Assembly: GCF_040605455.1 (NCBI RefSeq)
Contig: NZ_JBEXCV010000019.1
Span: 1-64,000, forward strand
Length of the DNA stretch: 64,000 bases
Source of the DNA: Embleya sp040605455
Lineage (GTDB): Bacteria > Actinomycetota > Actinomycetes > Streptomycetales > Streptomycetaceae
Reading direction: 5' to 3'
Shown here: positions 50,482 through 59,225 of the stretch, in pieces
Layout: each line of letters begins with the position of its first letter
Position numbering within the stretch: position 1 is the first letter of the stretch
Notes under the pieces: generated by a model
Seen by the model: only the letters and a program-made list of their open reading frames with translations
Databases searched by the model: none
Told to the model about the DNA's origin: nothing
Program-made: the position numbers and the translations under genes

Positions 50482-51620
50482 CGCTTCAGCCCCTTCGTGA
50501 GTTCCGCCAACTGTCGCGCCGACTCCGACCCCGGCTCCTGTATTGCGCCCTGGGTCGCGTCCTGTGCCGACACCCGCGCCGACTCCCGCGCGGTGCCGGC
50601 GGGTCCGGCGGCCTCGGCGCGCCGCCCATCGAGCCCGAAGAACCGTGCCGCGTTGCCGCCGAGGATCAACTCACGCTGTTCCGGGCTCAGTTCGGGGCAT
50701 GCCCGGACCACCCCGCCCGGGTCCGACTCGCCCAGCGGGAACGGGAAGTCGGTACCGAGCATGACCCGGTCCGGCCCCATCACCTCGACCAGCAGCCGCA
50801 GCGCGCGCGGGTCGAACACGGCCGAGTCGACGTAGAACCGGCGTACGTACTCCGACGGTGGTCTGGGCGAGTCGGCCCGGACCAGGTCCCGGTTGTGCCA
50901 GGCGTTGTCGGCCCGGCCGAGCAGGAACGCGAAGCTGCCACCGCCGTGGCAGAAGCACAACTTCAGCGACTCGGGCAACTTCTCGAACGCACCCTGGAGG
51001 ATCATTCCCAGGATGCTCAGCTGGGTCTCCGCGGGCATCCCGACCAGCCACGGCAACATGTGCCCGCGCATGCGCTCGCCGCCGAGCATGTCCCACGGGT
51101 GCACGAGCACCGGGATCTCCTCGGCGGCGCAGTGCGCGAGGAATTCCACGATCCCGTCGTCGCCGAGGTATCGCTCGCCGACGTGGTTGCCGATGTGCAC
51201 CCCGCGGTGCCCGGCGGCCGCCGCCCGGGACGCGGTCTCGCAGGCCGCACCGATGTCCTGGAGCGGGACCTGACTCAGCGGCAACAACCGCTCCGGGTCG
51301 AGCGAGCAGTAGTCCAGGATGCGGTCGTTGACCAGGTCGCACCACTCGACCGCCCGGGCGGTCTCGGCCGCGTAGCCGAACATCAGCGGCGTCGAGGAGA
51401 TCGCCTGCGCGTCCACGCCGAGCGCGTCCATGTCGGTCAACCGGCGCTCGGGGTCCCACAGCGGCGCGATCACCGGTCGGTACTCGTCCTCGCCGCTCAT
51501 CATCATCCCGGTGCCGTCGCCGTGGACCCGCAGCCACGGCTCGCCCGCGCCCGTCAGGATGCGGCTCTCGGCCTGCGAGATCCTCGGGAAGACGTGCGAG
51601 TGGACGTCGATGACAGTCAC
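50478..51620 (-). CDS. 2-amino-3-carboxymuconate-6-semialdehyde decarboxylase (ACMSD-type amidohydrolase)
   Basis: A 380-aa amidohydrolase_2 protein. DVHSHVF gives the HxH zinc ligands, VLVHPWDM and CFCHGGGSFAFLLGR supply further His residues, and LGTDFPFPLGE the conserved Asp. In this operon it removes CO2 from the ring-cleavage product of 3-hydroxyanthranilate to give 2-aminomuconate semialdehyde. The GTG start has GGAGG five bases upstream. The last 45 residues are a Ser/Ala/Gln-rich tail not usual for the family. The 188-bp gap to the dioxygenase gene holds two copies of GGTCACGCGACACCG. Confidence 0.9.
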   Translation of the reverse strand: MTVIDVHSHVFPRISQAESRILTGAGEPWLRVHGDGTGMMMSGEDEYRPVIAPLWDPERRLTDMDALGVDAQAISSTPLMFGYAAETARAVEWCDLVNDRILDYCSLDPERLLPLSQVPLQDIGAACETASRAAAAGHRGVHIGNHVGERYLGDDGIVEFLAHCAAEEIPVLVHPWDMLGGERMRGHMLPWLVGMPAETQLSILGMILQGAFEKLPESLKLCFCHGGGSFAFLLGRADNAWHNRDLVRADSPRPPSEYVRRFYVDSAVFDPRALRLLVEVMGPDRVMLGTDFPFPLGESDPGGVVRACPELSPEQRELILGGNAARFFGLDGRRAEAAGPAGTARESARVSAQDATQGAIQEPGSESARQLAELTKGLKR

Positions 51621-51808
51621 GGAACCTCCGTGGTTCACCGCCGGGCTCGGCCGGCGGTCGGGGCAGTGGTGGAGATCGGGTGGCGGGGTCCGGTGCGGGG
51701 CGCCGTGGACGGCGAGCACTTCCGGCGGCGACGGCGGAGTCACGGTCACGCGACACCGGGGTCACGCGACACCGAGGTCAAGCGGCCCGGGCGCACAAGG
51801 CGCCGGGG

Positions 51809-52393
51809 TCACGCCGACGCGTCGGCTCGGAGCACGGTCCGTGGGCGCAGTGCGTCCGGCCATTGCCGGCCCGGGTGCGTCGCGCCGCAGTGCGGGCACG
51901 TGCGGTCGCCGTCGTAGAACGCCTCGAACAGCGGCGGCAAGTCGTCGACGATGGACTGGAGCTGCACCGGCAAGCGGTTCACCAGCCGGTGACACTCGAC
52001 GCAGTACCACTCGAACGCGTCGACCAGGCCCTCGGCCCGGCTGAACTCGACCACCAAACCGATGCTGCCCACCTCCGGCCGCTGCGGTGAGTGCCGCACG
52101 TGCGGCGGCAGCAGGAAGACGTCGCCCTCGTTGATCTGGATGTCGACCGGCGGCTTGCCCTGCTCCTCCATCACCCGGAGCACCATGTTGCCCTGGAGCT
52201 GGTAGAAGAACTCCTCGATCGGGTCGTCGTGGAAGTCGGTGCGCTGGTTGGGCCCGCCGACCACGGTGACCACGAGGTCGGCCTCGGTCCAGATCTGGAT
52301 GTTGCCGACCGGCGGCTTCAGCAGATCCCGGTGTTCGTCGATCCACCGGGTGAAGTTGAACGGCAGGCCATTGGTCAGTTTCGGCAGGCTCAT
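51809..52393 (-). CDS. 3-hydroxyanthranilate 3,4-dioxygenase
   Basis: A 194-aa cupin. The Fe ligands are in QRTDFHDDPIEEFFYQLQG (His, Glu) and LLPPHVRHSPQRP (His), and a C-terminal rubredoxin-like site has two CxxC pairs (YCVECH and TCPHCGATHPG), as in bacterial 3-HAO. It opens 3-hydroxyanthranilate to 2-amino-3-carboxymuconate semialdehyde. This identification fixes the substrate of the whole operon. Confidence 0.95.
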   Translation of the reverse strand: MSLPKLTNGLPFNFTRWIDEHRDLLKPPVGNIQIWTEADLVVTVVGGPNQRTDFHDDPIEEFFYQLQGNMVLRVMEEQGKPPVDIQINEGDVFLLPPHVRHSPQRPEVGSIGLVVEFSRAEGLVDAFEWYCVECHRLVNRLPVQLQSIVDDLPPLFEAFYDGDRTCPHCGATHPGRQWPDALRPRTVLRADASA

Positions 52394-52421
52394 CTCGCGG
52401 TTCCTTTCTCTCGCGATCGGT

Positions 52422-52886
52422 TCAGGACTCGACGACGCCGGTGGTCCTCGACGGGGTGGATCGGTTCGGCCGCGGCAGGTACGCGACGCACGAGATCTCG
52501 ATCAGCAGGTGCGGATGCGGGAGTTGGTGCACCGCGACGGTCGTGCGGGTGGGACCGGTCTCATCGAAGTACTCGGCGTAGACCTCGTTGTAGCCGCCGA
52601 AATCGTTCATGCTGACCAGATAGGTGGTGAGCGAGACCGTGTCGGCCAGGCCGCCGCCGGCCGCGGCCAGCAGGTCGGCGATGTTCTCGATCACCGCCCG
52701 GGTCTGCGCCCGGATGTCGAGGTCGGTGGTACCCATCGCGTCGGCGCTCGCACCGACGAAGCTGCCGTCCGGCCGCCGGGAGCTGGTGCCGGACACGTAG
52801 ACGAAGTCACCGGCCCGCTTGACGTGTGGGAACCGGCCGCGCGGGGTGGCCTTTCCGGCAACCAGGATGCCGTCGTCGGCGCTCAT
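52422..52886 (-). CDS. RidA-family 2-aminomuconate deaminase
   Basis: A 154-aa YjgF/RidA protein: AGDFVYVSGTSSRRPDG, IRAQTRAVIENIADLLAAAGGGLADTV, TTVAVHQLPHPHLLIEISCVA with the conserved Arg/His region. It is longer than housekeeping RidA (about 130 aa) and like NbaF/AmnD-type deaminases. It would release ammonia from 2-aminomuconate to give 4-oxalocrotonate. The ATG overlaps the decarboxylase gene by 4 bp. Confidence 0.88.
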   Translation of the reverse strand: MSADDGILVAGKATPRGRFPHVKRAGDFVYVSGTSSRRPDGSFVGASADAMGTTDLDIRAQTRAVIENIADLLAAAGGGLADTVSLTTYLVSMNDFGGYNEVYAEYFDETGPTRTTVAVHQLPHPHLLIEISCVAYLPRPNRSTPSRTTGVVES

Positions 52887-53722
52887 CGGGTGGTCACCTC
52901 CGCGCGGCCGAGGCCGGCTGCGGACACGCGCACGTGCACGCCCTCGGGCAGTGGCATCGCGGCGGTGGCAGCCCCCGCGAGCACGACCCATCCGGGCCTC
53001 AGTTCGAGGCCGACCTCGGCGGCCAGTCGGGCCGCCGCGATCAGCGAACGCAGCGGGTTGCCCAGGATCGCCGCCGAGGAGCCGCTCGCCACGACCCGCC
53101 CGTCGATCTCGACGAGCAGGCCCAGGTTGCTCAGGTTCATCCCGGTCGGGTCGTGCCAGGTGCCGAACCCGAAGCCGGCCGCCGACGCGTTGTCCGCGAT
53201 CACGTCGGGAAGCGTGAAATTGAAATCGGCGTAGCGCGAGTCCAGTACCTCGTAGGCGACCGCGACGCCGGCGATCGCGCGGACCGCTTCGGCGGGGGTG
53301 ACCGTGCCGGACAGCGGGCTGCCGATCAGGAACGCGATTTCCGGTTCGATCCGGGGATGGATCAGGTCGGCCAGGTCGAGCACGCCGCCCTCCTCCACCA
53401 GCATCGCGTCGGTGAGCAGGCCCCAGATCACGTCGTCCACGCCCATCTGGATCATCTTGGCGCGGCTGGTGAAGCCCATCTTGACGCCGATCAGCGCCTC
53501 GCCCCGGCTCAGCCGGCGGTCGATCACGGTGCGCTGCACCCGGTACGCGGCGGCCAGATCGAGCTCGGTGGTGTCGGTGAGGCGGGCCACGGTCCGGTGG
53601 GCGAGGGCGGCCTCGTCGAGGGTCGCGGCCAGACGGGCGACGAGTTCGGGGTCCGCTGGTTGGGGGGCGGCCGGCCGTCGGGTGTCGACTGCCTGTATGT
53701 CGACTGCCTGTATGTCGCTCAT
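52883..53722 (-). CDS. 4-oxalocrotonate decarboxylase
   Basis: A 279-aa member of the hydratase/decarboxylase (MhpD/DmpH) family: GVKMGFTSRAKMIQMGVDDVIWGLL, the metal-binding IEPEIAFLIG and DFNFTLPDVIADNASAAGFGFG. The KMGFTSRAKM and SDVIWG-like motifs are those of the decarboxylase branch. It converts 4-oxalocrotonate to 2-oxopent-4-enoate. It overlaps its neighbours by 4 bp on both sides and usually forms a complex with the hydratase encoded next to it. Confidence 0.9.
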   Translation of the reverse strand: MSDIQAVDIQAVDTRRPAAPQPADPELVARLAATLDEAALAHRTVARLTDTTELDLAAAYRVQRTVIDRRLSRGEALIGVKMGFTSRAKMIQMGVDDVIWGLLTDAMLVEEGGVLDLADLIHPRIEPEIAFLIGSPLSGTVTPAEAVRAIAGVAVAYEVLDSRYADFNFTLPDVIADNASAAGFGFGTWHDPTGMNLSNLGLLVEIDGRVVASGSSAAILGNPLRSLIAAARLAAEVGLELRPGWVVLAGAATAAMPLPEGVHVRVSAAGLGRAEVTTR

Positions 53723-54534
53723 GAGGTCTCCTCCTTCGATTTCGTCGCCGCGAATGCGACCCGGACGTCGCCGAGCCCGTCGATCCGGGCCTCCAGCACG
53801 TCACCCGGGACGACCGCCACCATCGGGCCGAGTGCGCCGGTGAGCACGGTGTCTCCGGCGCGTAGCGGTCGACCGAGCCGGACGAGGGTGTCCGCGAGCC
53901 AGATCGCCGCGTTCAGCGGGTGGCCCAGGCAGGCCGCGCCGATGCCGGTGGAGACCGGCTCGCCGCGCCGCTCCAGAACCATGCCGGCGAGGCGCAGGTC
54001 CAGGTCGCCGAGCGCCACCGGCCGGGTACCGAGCACGTACATCCCGGAGGAGGCGTTGTCCGCGACGGTGTCCGCGAGGGTGATGTCCCAGTCCCGCACC
54101 CTGCTGCCGCAGACCTCGATCGCGGGCAGCACGAAGGCGGTGGCTCGGATCAGGTCGGCGACGGTGTGCCGCTCGTGCGTCAGGTCGGCGTCCAGCACGA
54201 GCGCGACCTCGGCCTCGACTCTGGGCTGGAGCACGGCGCCGACCGGGATCTCGGCGCCGTCCGGAACCGCCATGTCCGCGTACAGCATGCCGCAGTCCGG
54301 TTCCTGGACCTGGAGTTGGCGCTGCACAGCGGCGGAGGTCAGGCCGATCTTGCGCCCGACCAGCCGGCGGCCCTCGGCGAGCCGACCCAGGGTCAGCCGC
54401 TCCTGGACCGCGTACGCGTCCGCGACACCGGTGATCAGGTCGCGGATCGGCGCACACGGCACGCCGGTCCGCTCCGCGCCGAGCAGTCGTGCGGCGGCGG
54501 CGTCGATGGCCTCGCTCGTCGTCCCCGCCGCCAT
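53719..54534 (-). CDS. 2-oxopent-4-enoate (2-keto-4-pentenoate) hydratase
   Basis: A 271-aa MhpD-type enzyme: RLVGRKIGLTSAAVQRQLQVQEPDCGMLYADM, the metal ligands in RVEAEVALVLD and a conserved DTVADNASSGMYVLG. It adds water to give 4-hydroxy-2-oxovalerate. The start taken is the ATG before AAGTTSEAID. A GTG 23 codons upstream (54603) would add a Thr/Ala repeat coded by a hexanucleotide tandem repeat; neither start has a strong ribosome site. Confidence 0.9.
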   Translation of the reverse strand: MAAGTTSEAIDAAAARLLGAERTGVPCAPIRDLITGVADAYAVQERLTLGRLAEGRRLVGRKIGLTSAAVQRQLQVQEPDCGMLYADMAVPDGAEIPVGAVLQPRVEAEVALVLDADLTHERHTVADLIRATAFVLPAIEVCGSRVRDWDITLADTVADNASSGMYVLGTRPVALGDLDLRLAGMVLERRGEPVSTGIGAACLGHPLNAAIWLADTLVRLGRPLRAGDTVLTGALGPMVAVVPGDVLEARIDGLGDVRVAFAATKSKEETS

Positions 54535-54536
54535 CC

Positions 54537-54558
54537 CTGTAGCTGTAGCTGTAGCTGT
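54537..54558. repeat. Hexanucleotide tandem repeat (CTGTAG)n
   Basis: More than three copies of CTGTAG lie at the 5' edge of the hydratase gene. If translation starts at GTG 54603 they code for alternating Thr-Ala. Confidence 0.7.
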
Positions 54559-54637
54559 CGTTGTCACCGGTGTCGTCTCCGTCGTTGGTTCTTTCGCTGC
54601 CACTGTCGGAACCGTTCCTTCGGATCTTGCTGCGGAT

Positions 54638-56101
54638 TCATATCTTGATGCAGATGTTGACCGGCTCGGAGAAGAAGTCCAACGAGTACTCGCCGCCCTC
54701 CCGGCCGATCCCGGATGCCTTGATCCCGCCGAACGGCGTCCGCAGGTCCCGCAGATTCCAGCAGTTGACCCACACGATCCCGGCCTCGACGCGCGGGGCG
54801 ACCCGGTGCGCGCGGGACAGGTCGCGGGTCCAGACCGTCGCGGCCAGGCCGTACCGGCTGTCGTTGGCGAGCGCGATCGCCTCGTCCTCGGTGTCGAACG
54901 GCAGCACGTGGCAGATCGGCCCGAAGACCTCCTCCTGCACGGTGCGCGCGCTCTGCGCCAGGCCGGTGAGCACGGTCGGCTCGACGTGGAACCCCCCGTC
55001 GCGCTCGTCGCCGAAACTCGGCACACCACCGCCCGCGACGACCGTGGCGCCCTCCTCGACCGCAAGCCGATAGTAGGACAGCACCTTGTCCCGGTGCGCG
55101 GCCGAGATCATCGGCCCGTAGTCGGTCAACGCCCGTGCCCGGGCCCCGAGTTCGGCCACAAAGGCGGCGAAGATCGAGCGCTCGACGTAGACCCGCTCGG
55201 TGCACAGGCAGATCTGCCCGGAGTGGGTGAAGGCGGACCGTACGGTGCCCGCCACGGCCTCCTCGAAGTCCGCGTCGGCGAACACGATCGCCGGGTTCTT
55301 GCCGCCGAGTTCGAAGGACACCGGGGTGATGTGTTCGGCGGCCTTGCGCATGATCGCGCTGCCGGTGGCCGACTCGCCGGTGAACGCGATCGCGTCCACA
55401 CCCGCATGCGCGGTGAGGAACTCCCCGGCGGCGCCCGCGCCGTGACCGTGAATCAGATTGAACGTGCCGACGGGCAGCCCGGCGTCGTGGATCACCTCGG
55501 CGAGCAGCGTCGCGGTGGACGGCGTCTCCTCGGACGGTTTGGCGACCACGGTGTTGCCGGCCGCGAGGGCGGGCGCCACCTTCCAGGTCAGCAGCAGCAG
55601 CGGGAGGTTCCACGGCGAGATGATCGCGACCACGCCCAGCGGACGGCGCACGGTGTAGTTGAGCGCCTGGCCGACGCCGCCGCTCCACCCGGGCACGGCG
55701 GTCGAATGGGCCCGCTCGGGCCGCCCGTAGAGCAGGTCGGCGTAGGCGCGAAAGTTGCCGATCGCGCGCGGGATGTCGACGCCGGCCGCGAGCTCGCGTG
55801 GCTTGCCGGTGTCGGCGACCTCGGCGTCCACGAATTCGTCGAACCGAGCCTGGATCCCGTCCGCGATCCGCCGCATCGCCTCGGCCCGCACCTCGACACT
55901 CGCCGAGCCCCACGCGGCCAGCGCACCGTGCGCGGCCGCCACGGCGGCGTCCACGATCACCCGATCGGCCTCGGGAACCTCACCCGCGACGGCCCCATCC
56001 ACCGGGTTCACCAGCGGGAAGCCTTCACCACCCGCCCGAGTGAACTCCCCAGCCACATAGTGCGCGGGCAGCACACCCTCCCCGGCCACCGACCGACCCA
56101 T
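54638..56101 (-). CDS. 2-aminomuconate / 2-hydroxymuconate semialdehyde dehydrogenase
   Basis: A 487-aa aldehyde dehydrogenase: SPWNLPLLLLTWKVAPALAAGN, the active-site Glu in FELGGKNPAIVF, the catalytic Cys in SGQICLCTERVYV and the C-terminal FGGIKASGIGREGGEYSLDFFSE typical of the HMSD/AMSDH group. It oxidises 2-aminomuconate semialdehyde to 2-aminomuconate with NAD. It is the first gene of the eight-gene operon. Confidence 0.93.
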   Translation of the reverse strand: MGRSVAGEGVLPAHYVAGEFTRAGGEGFPLVNPVDGAVAGEVPEADRVIVDAAVAAAHGALAAWGSASVEVRAEAMRRIADGIQARFDEFVDAEVADTGKPRELAAGVDIPRAIGNFRAYADLLYGRPERAHSTAVPGWSGGVGQALNYTVRRPLGVVAIISPWNLPLLLLTWKVAPALAAGNTVVAKPSEETPSTATLLAEVIHDAGLPVGTFNLIHGHGAGAAGEFLTAHAGVDAIAFTGESATGSAIMRKAAEHITPVSFELGGKNPAIVFADADFEEAVAGTVRSAFTHSGQICLCTERVYVERSIFAAFVAELGARARALTDYGPMISAAHRDKVLSYYRLAVEEGATVVAGGGVPSFGDERDGGFHVEPTVLTGLAQSARTVQEEVFGPICHVLPFDTEDEAIALANDSRYGLAATVWTRDLSRAHRVAPRVEAGIVWVNCWNLRDLRTPFGGIKASGIGREGGEYSLDFFSEPVNICIKI

Positions 56102-56417
56102 CGCCCATCCCTTCGCCGCAAACCCCGTCCCAGGGAGCCTCTCTCGGCGAAGACATGCCCGTCCAATACTCTTTGTCCTCCACTACATGCCATTTCTGAT
56201 ATGCCTCAGGCCGGCAGATCGCCCGCCCAGCCGGCGCAAGCAATCACTCAGCCCCTCGGCTCGGCGACCCACACCCGACGCCGTTCATCGACTTCACACG
56301 CGCCGAGACCCCTCTGGTGACCTGCTCACCCGGATTCCGGGCTTCGCCCCCGGCAACTGCTGTCCGCCCTCGTCGGCGAGGCCGATATCGACGGTGAAGA
56401 CTGTCGGCGGACTCCGT
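56102..56417. other. Divergent intergenic region between the catabolic operon and hsdM
   Basis: It carries the promoters of two divergent units. The segment 56160-56215 is AT-richer and is the likely promoter of the catabolic operon, but I see no -35/-10 pair that I trust and no regulator gene. No coding frame is convincing. Confidence 0.5.
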
Positions 56418-56430
56418 TAGCCTGCTTCGT
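56418..56430 (+). promoter_or_regulatory. -10 box placed for leaderless hsdM transcription
   Basis: TAGCCT (56418-56423) is followed by 7 nt and then the GTG start of hsdM. No purine-rich ribosome site precedes the GTG, so the mRNA may begin at the start codon itself. The -35 match is weak. Confidence 0.4.
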
Positions 56431-57951
56431 GTGATCACGGGTGAGCTGAAGAGCAAGATCGACCGACTGTGGGACGCCTTCTGGTCCGGAGGTATCTCCA
56501 ACCCACTGGAGGTGATCGAGCAGGTCACCTACCTGATGTTCATCCGGCGTCTCGACCTGCTGGAACAGGCCAAGGAGAACAAGGCCAACCGGACCGGACG
56601 GCCGATCGAGAACGCGATCTACAAGGACGAAACGCAGATCCTGCGCTGGTCGGTGTTCGTCAACGAGTCCCCCGAGAACATGCTCACCCGGGTGCGCGAC
56701 GGCGTCTTCCCTTGGCTGCGCGCCCTGGGCGGTGATGGCTCCACCTACGCGCACCACATGAAGGATGCCCGCTTCACCATCACCACCCCGAACCTGCTCG
56801 CCAAGGCCGTCGACATGCTGAACGACATCGACATGGGCGACAAGGACACCAAGGGCGACCTGTACGAGTACATGCTCGGCAAGATCGCCACAGCCGGGCA
56901 GAACGGCCAGTTCCGTACGCCCCGGCACATCATCCAGCTGATCGTCGAGATGATGGCGCCGGCCCCGGGCGACGAGATCTGCGACCCGGCGTGCGGTACG
57001 GCCGGCTTCCTGGTCGCCTCCGCCGAGTACGTCGAGCGCACGCACCGCGAGGCATTGTTCGAGCCGGCCCAACGGCGGCACTTCAACGAGAGCATGTTCC
57101 ACGGCTTCGACTTCGACAGCACCATGCTCCGCATCGGCAGCATGAACATGCTGCTGCACTCGGTCGAGAACCCCGATATTCGCTACCGCGACTCGCTCGC
57201 CCAGAGCGCCGCAGCCGAGGCCGACAGCTACTCGCTCATCCTCGCCAACCCACCCTTCGCCGGCAGTCTCGACTACGACGCGACGGCGGCCGACCTGCAA
57301 AAGGTCGTCAAGACCAAGAAGACCGAGCTGCTGTTCCTTGCTCTGTTCCTGCGCCTGCTCAAGCCGGGCGGCCGAGCGGCCGTGATCGTACCGGACGGGG
57401 TGTTGTTCGGCTCCAGCAAAGCGCACAAGGACCTCCGGAAGCTGCTGGTCGAGGGCCACAAACTGGACGCGGTGGTGAAGCTGCCGGGTGGCGTCTTCAA
57501 GCCGTATGCGGGGGTCTCCACGGCGATCCTGTTCTTCACCAAAACCAACAGCGGTGGTACGGACAACGTTTGGTTCTACGAGGTCACGGCGGACGGCTGG
57601 AGCCTCGACGACAGGCGCACACCGCTGCTGCCGGAGGACAAGCTCGGACCGCTGGTTGGCGATGGCGAGCTGAACGAGGACGAGCACGCGAAGAACAACC
57701 TGCCCGACGTGGTGGCGCGGTGGCGTCGCCGAAACGGAAGCGAGCAGGAGCGTGCACGGACCGAGCAGAGTTTCTGCGTTGCCAAGGGTGACATTGCCGC
57801 TCAGGGTTACGACTTGAGCCTCAACCGATACAAGGAAATCGTCCACGAAGAGGTCGGGCACCGAGCGCCATTCGAGATCATGGACGAGCTTGCAAGGATC
57901 GAAGCGGAGATCCAGCAGGGGATGAGCGAGCTGAAGGTGATGCTGGGATGA
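56431..57951 (+). CDS. hsdM: Type I restriction-modification DNA methyltransferase subunit M
   Basis: A 506-aa HsdM with an N-terminal helical domain (LWDAFWSGGISNPLEVIEQVTYLMFIRRLD), QFRTPRHIIQLIVEMMAP, motif I DPACGTAGFLV for SAM, and motif IV NPPFAG of N6-adenine methylases. It methylates the host recognition site as an M2S complex and is also needed for restriction. GTG start, probably leaderless. The stop codon overlaps hsdS by 4 bp. Confidence 0.96.
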   Translation: MITGELKSKIDRLWDAFWSGGISNPLEVIEQVTYLMFIRRLDLLEQAKENKANRTGRPIENAIYKDETQILRWSVFVNESPENMLTRVRDGVFPWLRALGGDGSTYAHHMKDARFTITTPNLLAKAVDMLNDIDMGDKDTKGDLYEYMLGKIATAGQNGQFRTPRHIIQLIVEMMAPAPGDEICDPACGTAGFLVASAEYVERTHREALFEPAQRRHFNESMFHGFDFDSTMLRIGSMNMLLHSVENPDIRYRDSLAQSAAAEADSYSLILANPPFAGSLDYDATAADLQKVVKTKKTELLFLALFLRLLKPGGRAAVIVPDGVLFGSSKAHKDLRKLLVEGHKLDAVVKLPGGVFKPYAGVSTAILFFTKTNSGGTDNVWFYEVTADGWSLDDRRTPLLPEDKLGPLVGDGELNEDEHAKNNLPDVVARWRRRNGSEQERARTEQSFCVAKGDIAAQGYDLSLNRYKEIVHEEVGHRAPFEIMDELARIEAEIQQGMSELKVMLG

Positions 57952-59168
57952 GCTCGTACCCAATTGTGCCGCTGGGAGACTTCTGCGAAATCGTATCAGG
58001 GGCAACGCCGAAGACCGGCGTGGCGGACTTCTGGGACGGGGATGTCCACTGGGTGACCCCCAAAGACCTAAGCGATCTTCAGGGGAAATTCATCGGTGAT
58101 ACTCGTCGAAAGATCACCGGGGCCGGCCTGCGAAGCTGCGCGACATCGGTGCTCCCTGAGGGTTCGGTGCTATTCAGCTCTCGCGCCCCCATCGGCCATG
58201 TCGCAATCAATACCGTACCGATGGCCTCGAATCAGGGCTTCAAGAGCCTTATTCCCGATCGGGAGCGCGCCGACGCGAACTACCTATACCACTGGCTCAG
58301 CGCCCACCGTTCCTACTTGGACTCCCTCGGCAACGGAGCAACCTTCAAAGAGGTTTCGAAGGCTGTCGTATCCAAGGTCGCCGTCCCTTTGCCGCCACTT
58401 GATACCCAGCGCCGTATCGCCCAGGTGCTGGACCGTGTGGCCACGCTGCGAGCCAAGCGCCGCGAGGCCATCACCCTCCTCGACGACCTCGTTCGGTCCA
58501 TCTTTCTCAGCATGTTCGGAGACTCGGATCCAACCTGGCCCCGCGTTACAGTGAACGCCATTGCCAGGGACGTCAAAAACTCTATCCGAACCGGCCCATT
58601 CGGCAGTCAACTACTACATGAAGAATTTGTTGACTCCGGGATTCCTGTGCTCGGCATCGACAATGCAGTGGCCAATGAATTCAGGTGGCAGGGCCGGAGG
58701 TTCGTCAGCGAGGAAAAGTATAAGAAGCTGGCCCGGTACAGGGTTTACCCCGGTGACGTCTTGATCACCATCATGGGGACCTGCGGCCGCTGTGCGGTCG
58801 TGCCCGACGACATCCCAATTGCCATCAACACAAAGCATCTCTGCTGCATCACTCTAGAGCAGGACAAATGCCTACCGGAGTTCTTGCATCGCTACTTTCT
58901 GATGCATCCTGATTCTCGAAAGTACCTACGCCAGACCGCCAAGGGTGCGATCATGGCGGGTCTCAATATGGGCATCATCAAAGACCTTCCCGTCACGCTC
59001 CCGCCGATCGACATGCAGCAGGAATTCGTGGACAGAAGCAGGGCCGCGGAAAAGGCCAAGGCAACGAATGTGGCTCACCTCGCCGAGCTTGACGCCCTGT
59101 TTGCTTCGCTCCGGGCCCGTGCATTCCGGGGCGAGCTTTGGGCGGATAACGCTGCACCGACAACCTGA
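57948..59168 (+). CDS. hsdS: Type I restriction-modification specificity subunit S
   Basis: A 406-aa HsdS with two target recognition domains. TRD1 (about 1-165: IVPLGDFCEIVSGATPKTG to PLPPLDTQRRIAQVL) and TRD2 (about 200-370: VKNSIRTGPFGSQLL to LPPIDMQQEFVDR), each followed by a conserved helix. G+C content, especially 58,050-58,950, is visibly lower than in the flanking genes, with rare codons for this genome, as expected for a horizontally exchanged specificity gene. It defines the bipartite DNA target; the sequence bound cannot be read from here. Confidence 0.94.
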   Translation: MSSYPIVPLGDFCEIVSGATPKTGVADFWDGDVHWVTPKDLSDLQGKFIGDTRRKITGAGLRSCATSVLPEGSVLFSSRAPIGHVAINTVPMASNQGFKSLIPDRERADANYLYHWLSAHRSYLDSLGNGATFKEVSKAVVSKVAVPLPPLDTQRRIAQVLDRVATLRAKRREAITLLDDLVRSIFLSMFGDSDPTWPRVTVNAIARDVKNSIRTGPFGSQLLHEEFVDSGIPVLGIDNAVANEFRWQGRRFVSEEKYKKLARYRVYPGDVLITIMGTCGRCAVVPDDIPIAINTKHLCCITLEQDKCLPEFLHRYFLMHPDSRKYLRQTAKGAIMAGLNMGIIKDLPVTLPPIDMQQEFVDRSRAAEKAKATNVAHLAELDALFASLRARAFRGELWADNAAPTT

Positions 59169-59225
59169 ACTCCGCCGCGCCACGCTGAACCACCCCTGCG
59201 CCCGCACCAGCGAAAGGTCATCACC

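Noticed and set aside
54638..56101. Alternative reading as a general betaine-type aldehyde dehydrogenase
   Set aside because: The C-terminal signature and operon position fit aminomuconate/hydroxymuconate semialdehyde dehydrogenase better.
56025..56243. 72-codon minus-strand frame in the promoter region of the catabolic operon
   Set aside because: It overlaps the dehydrogenase start, lacks a ribosome site and has no recognisable sequence.
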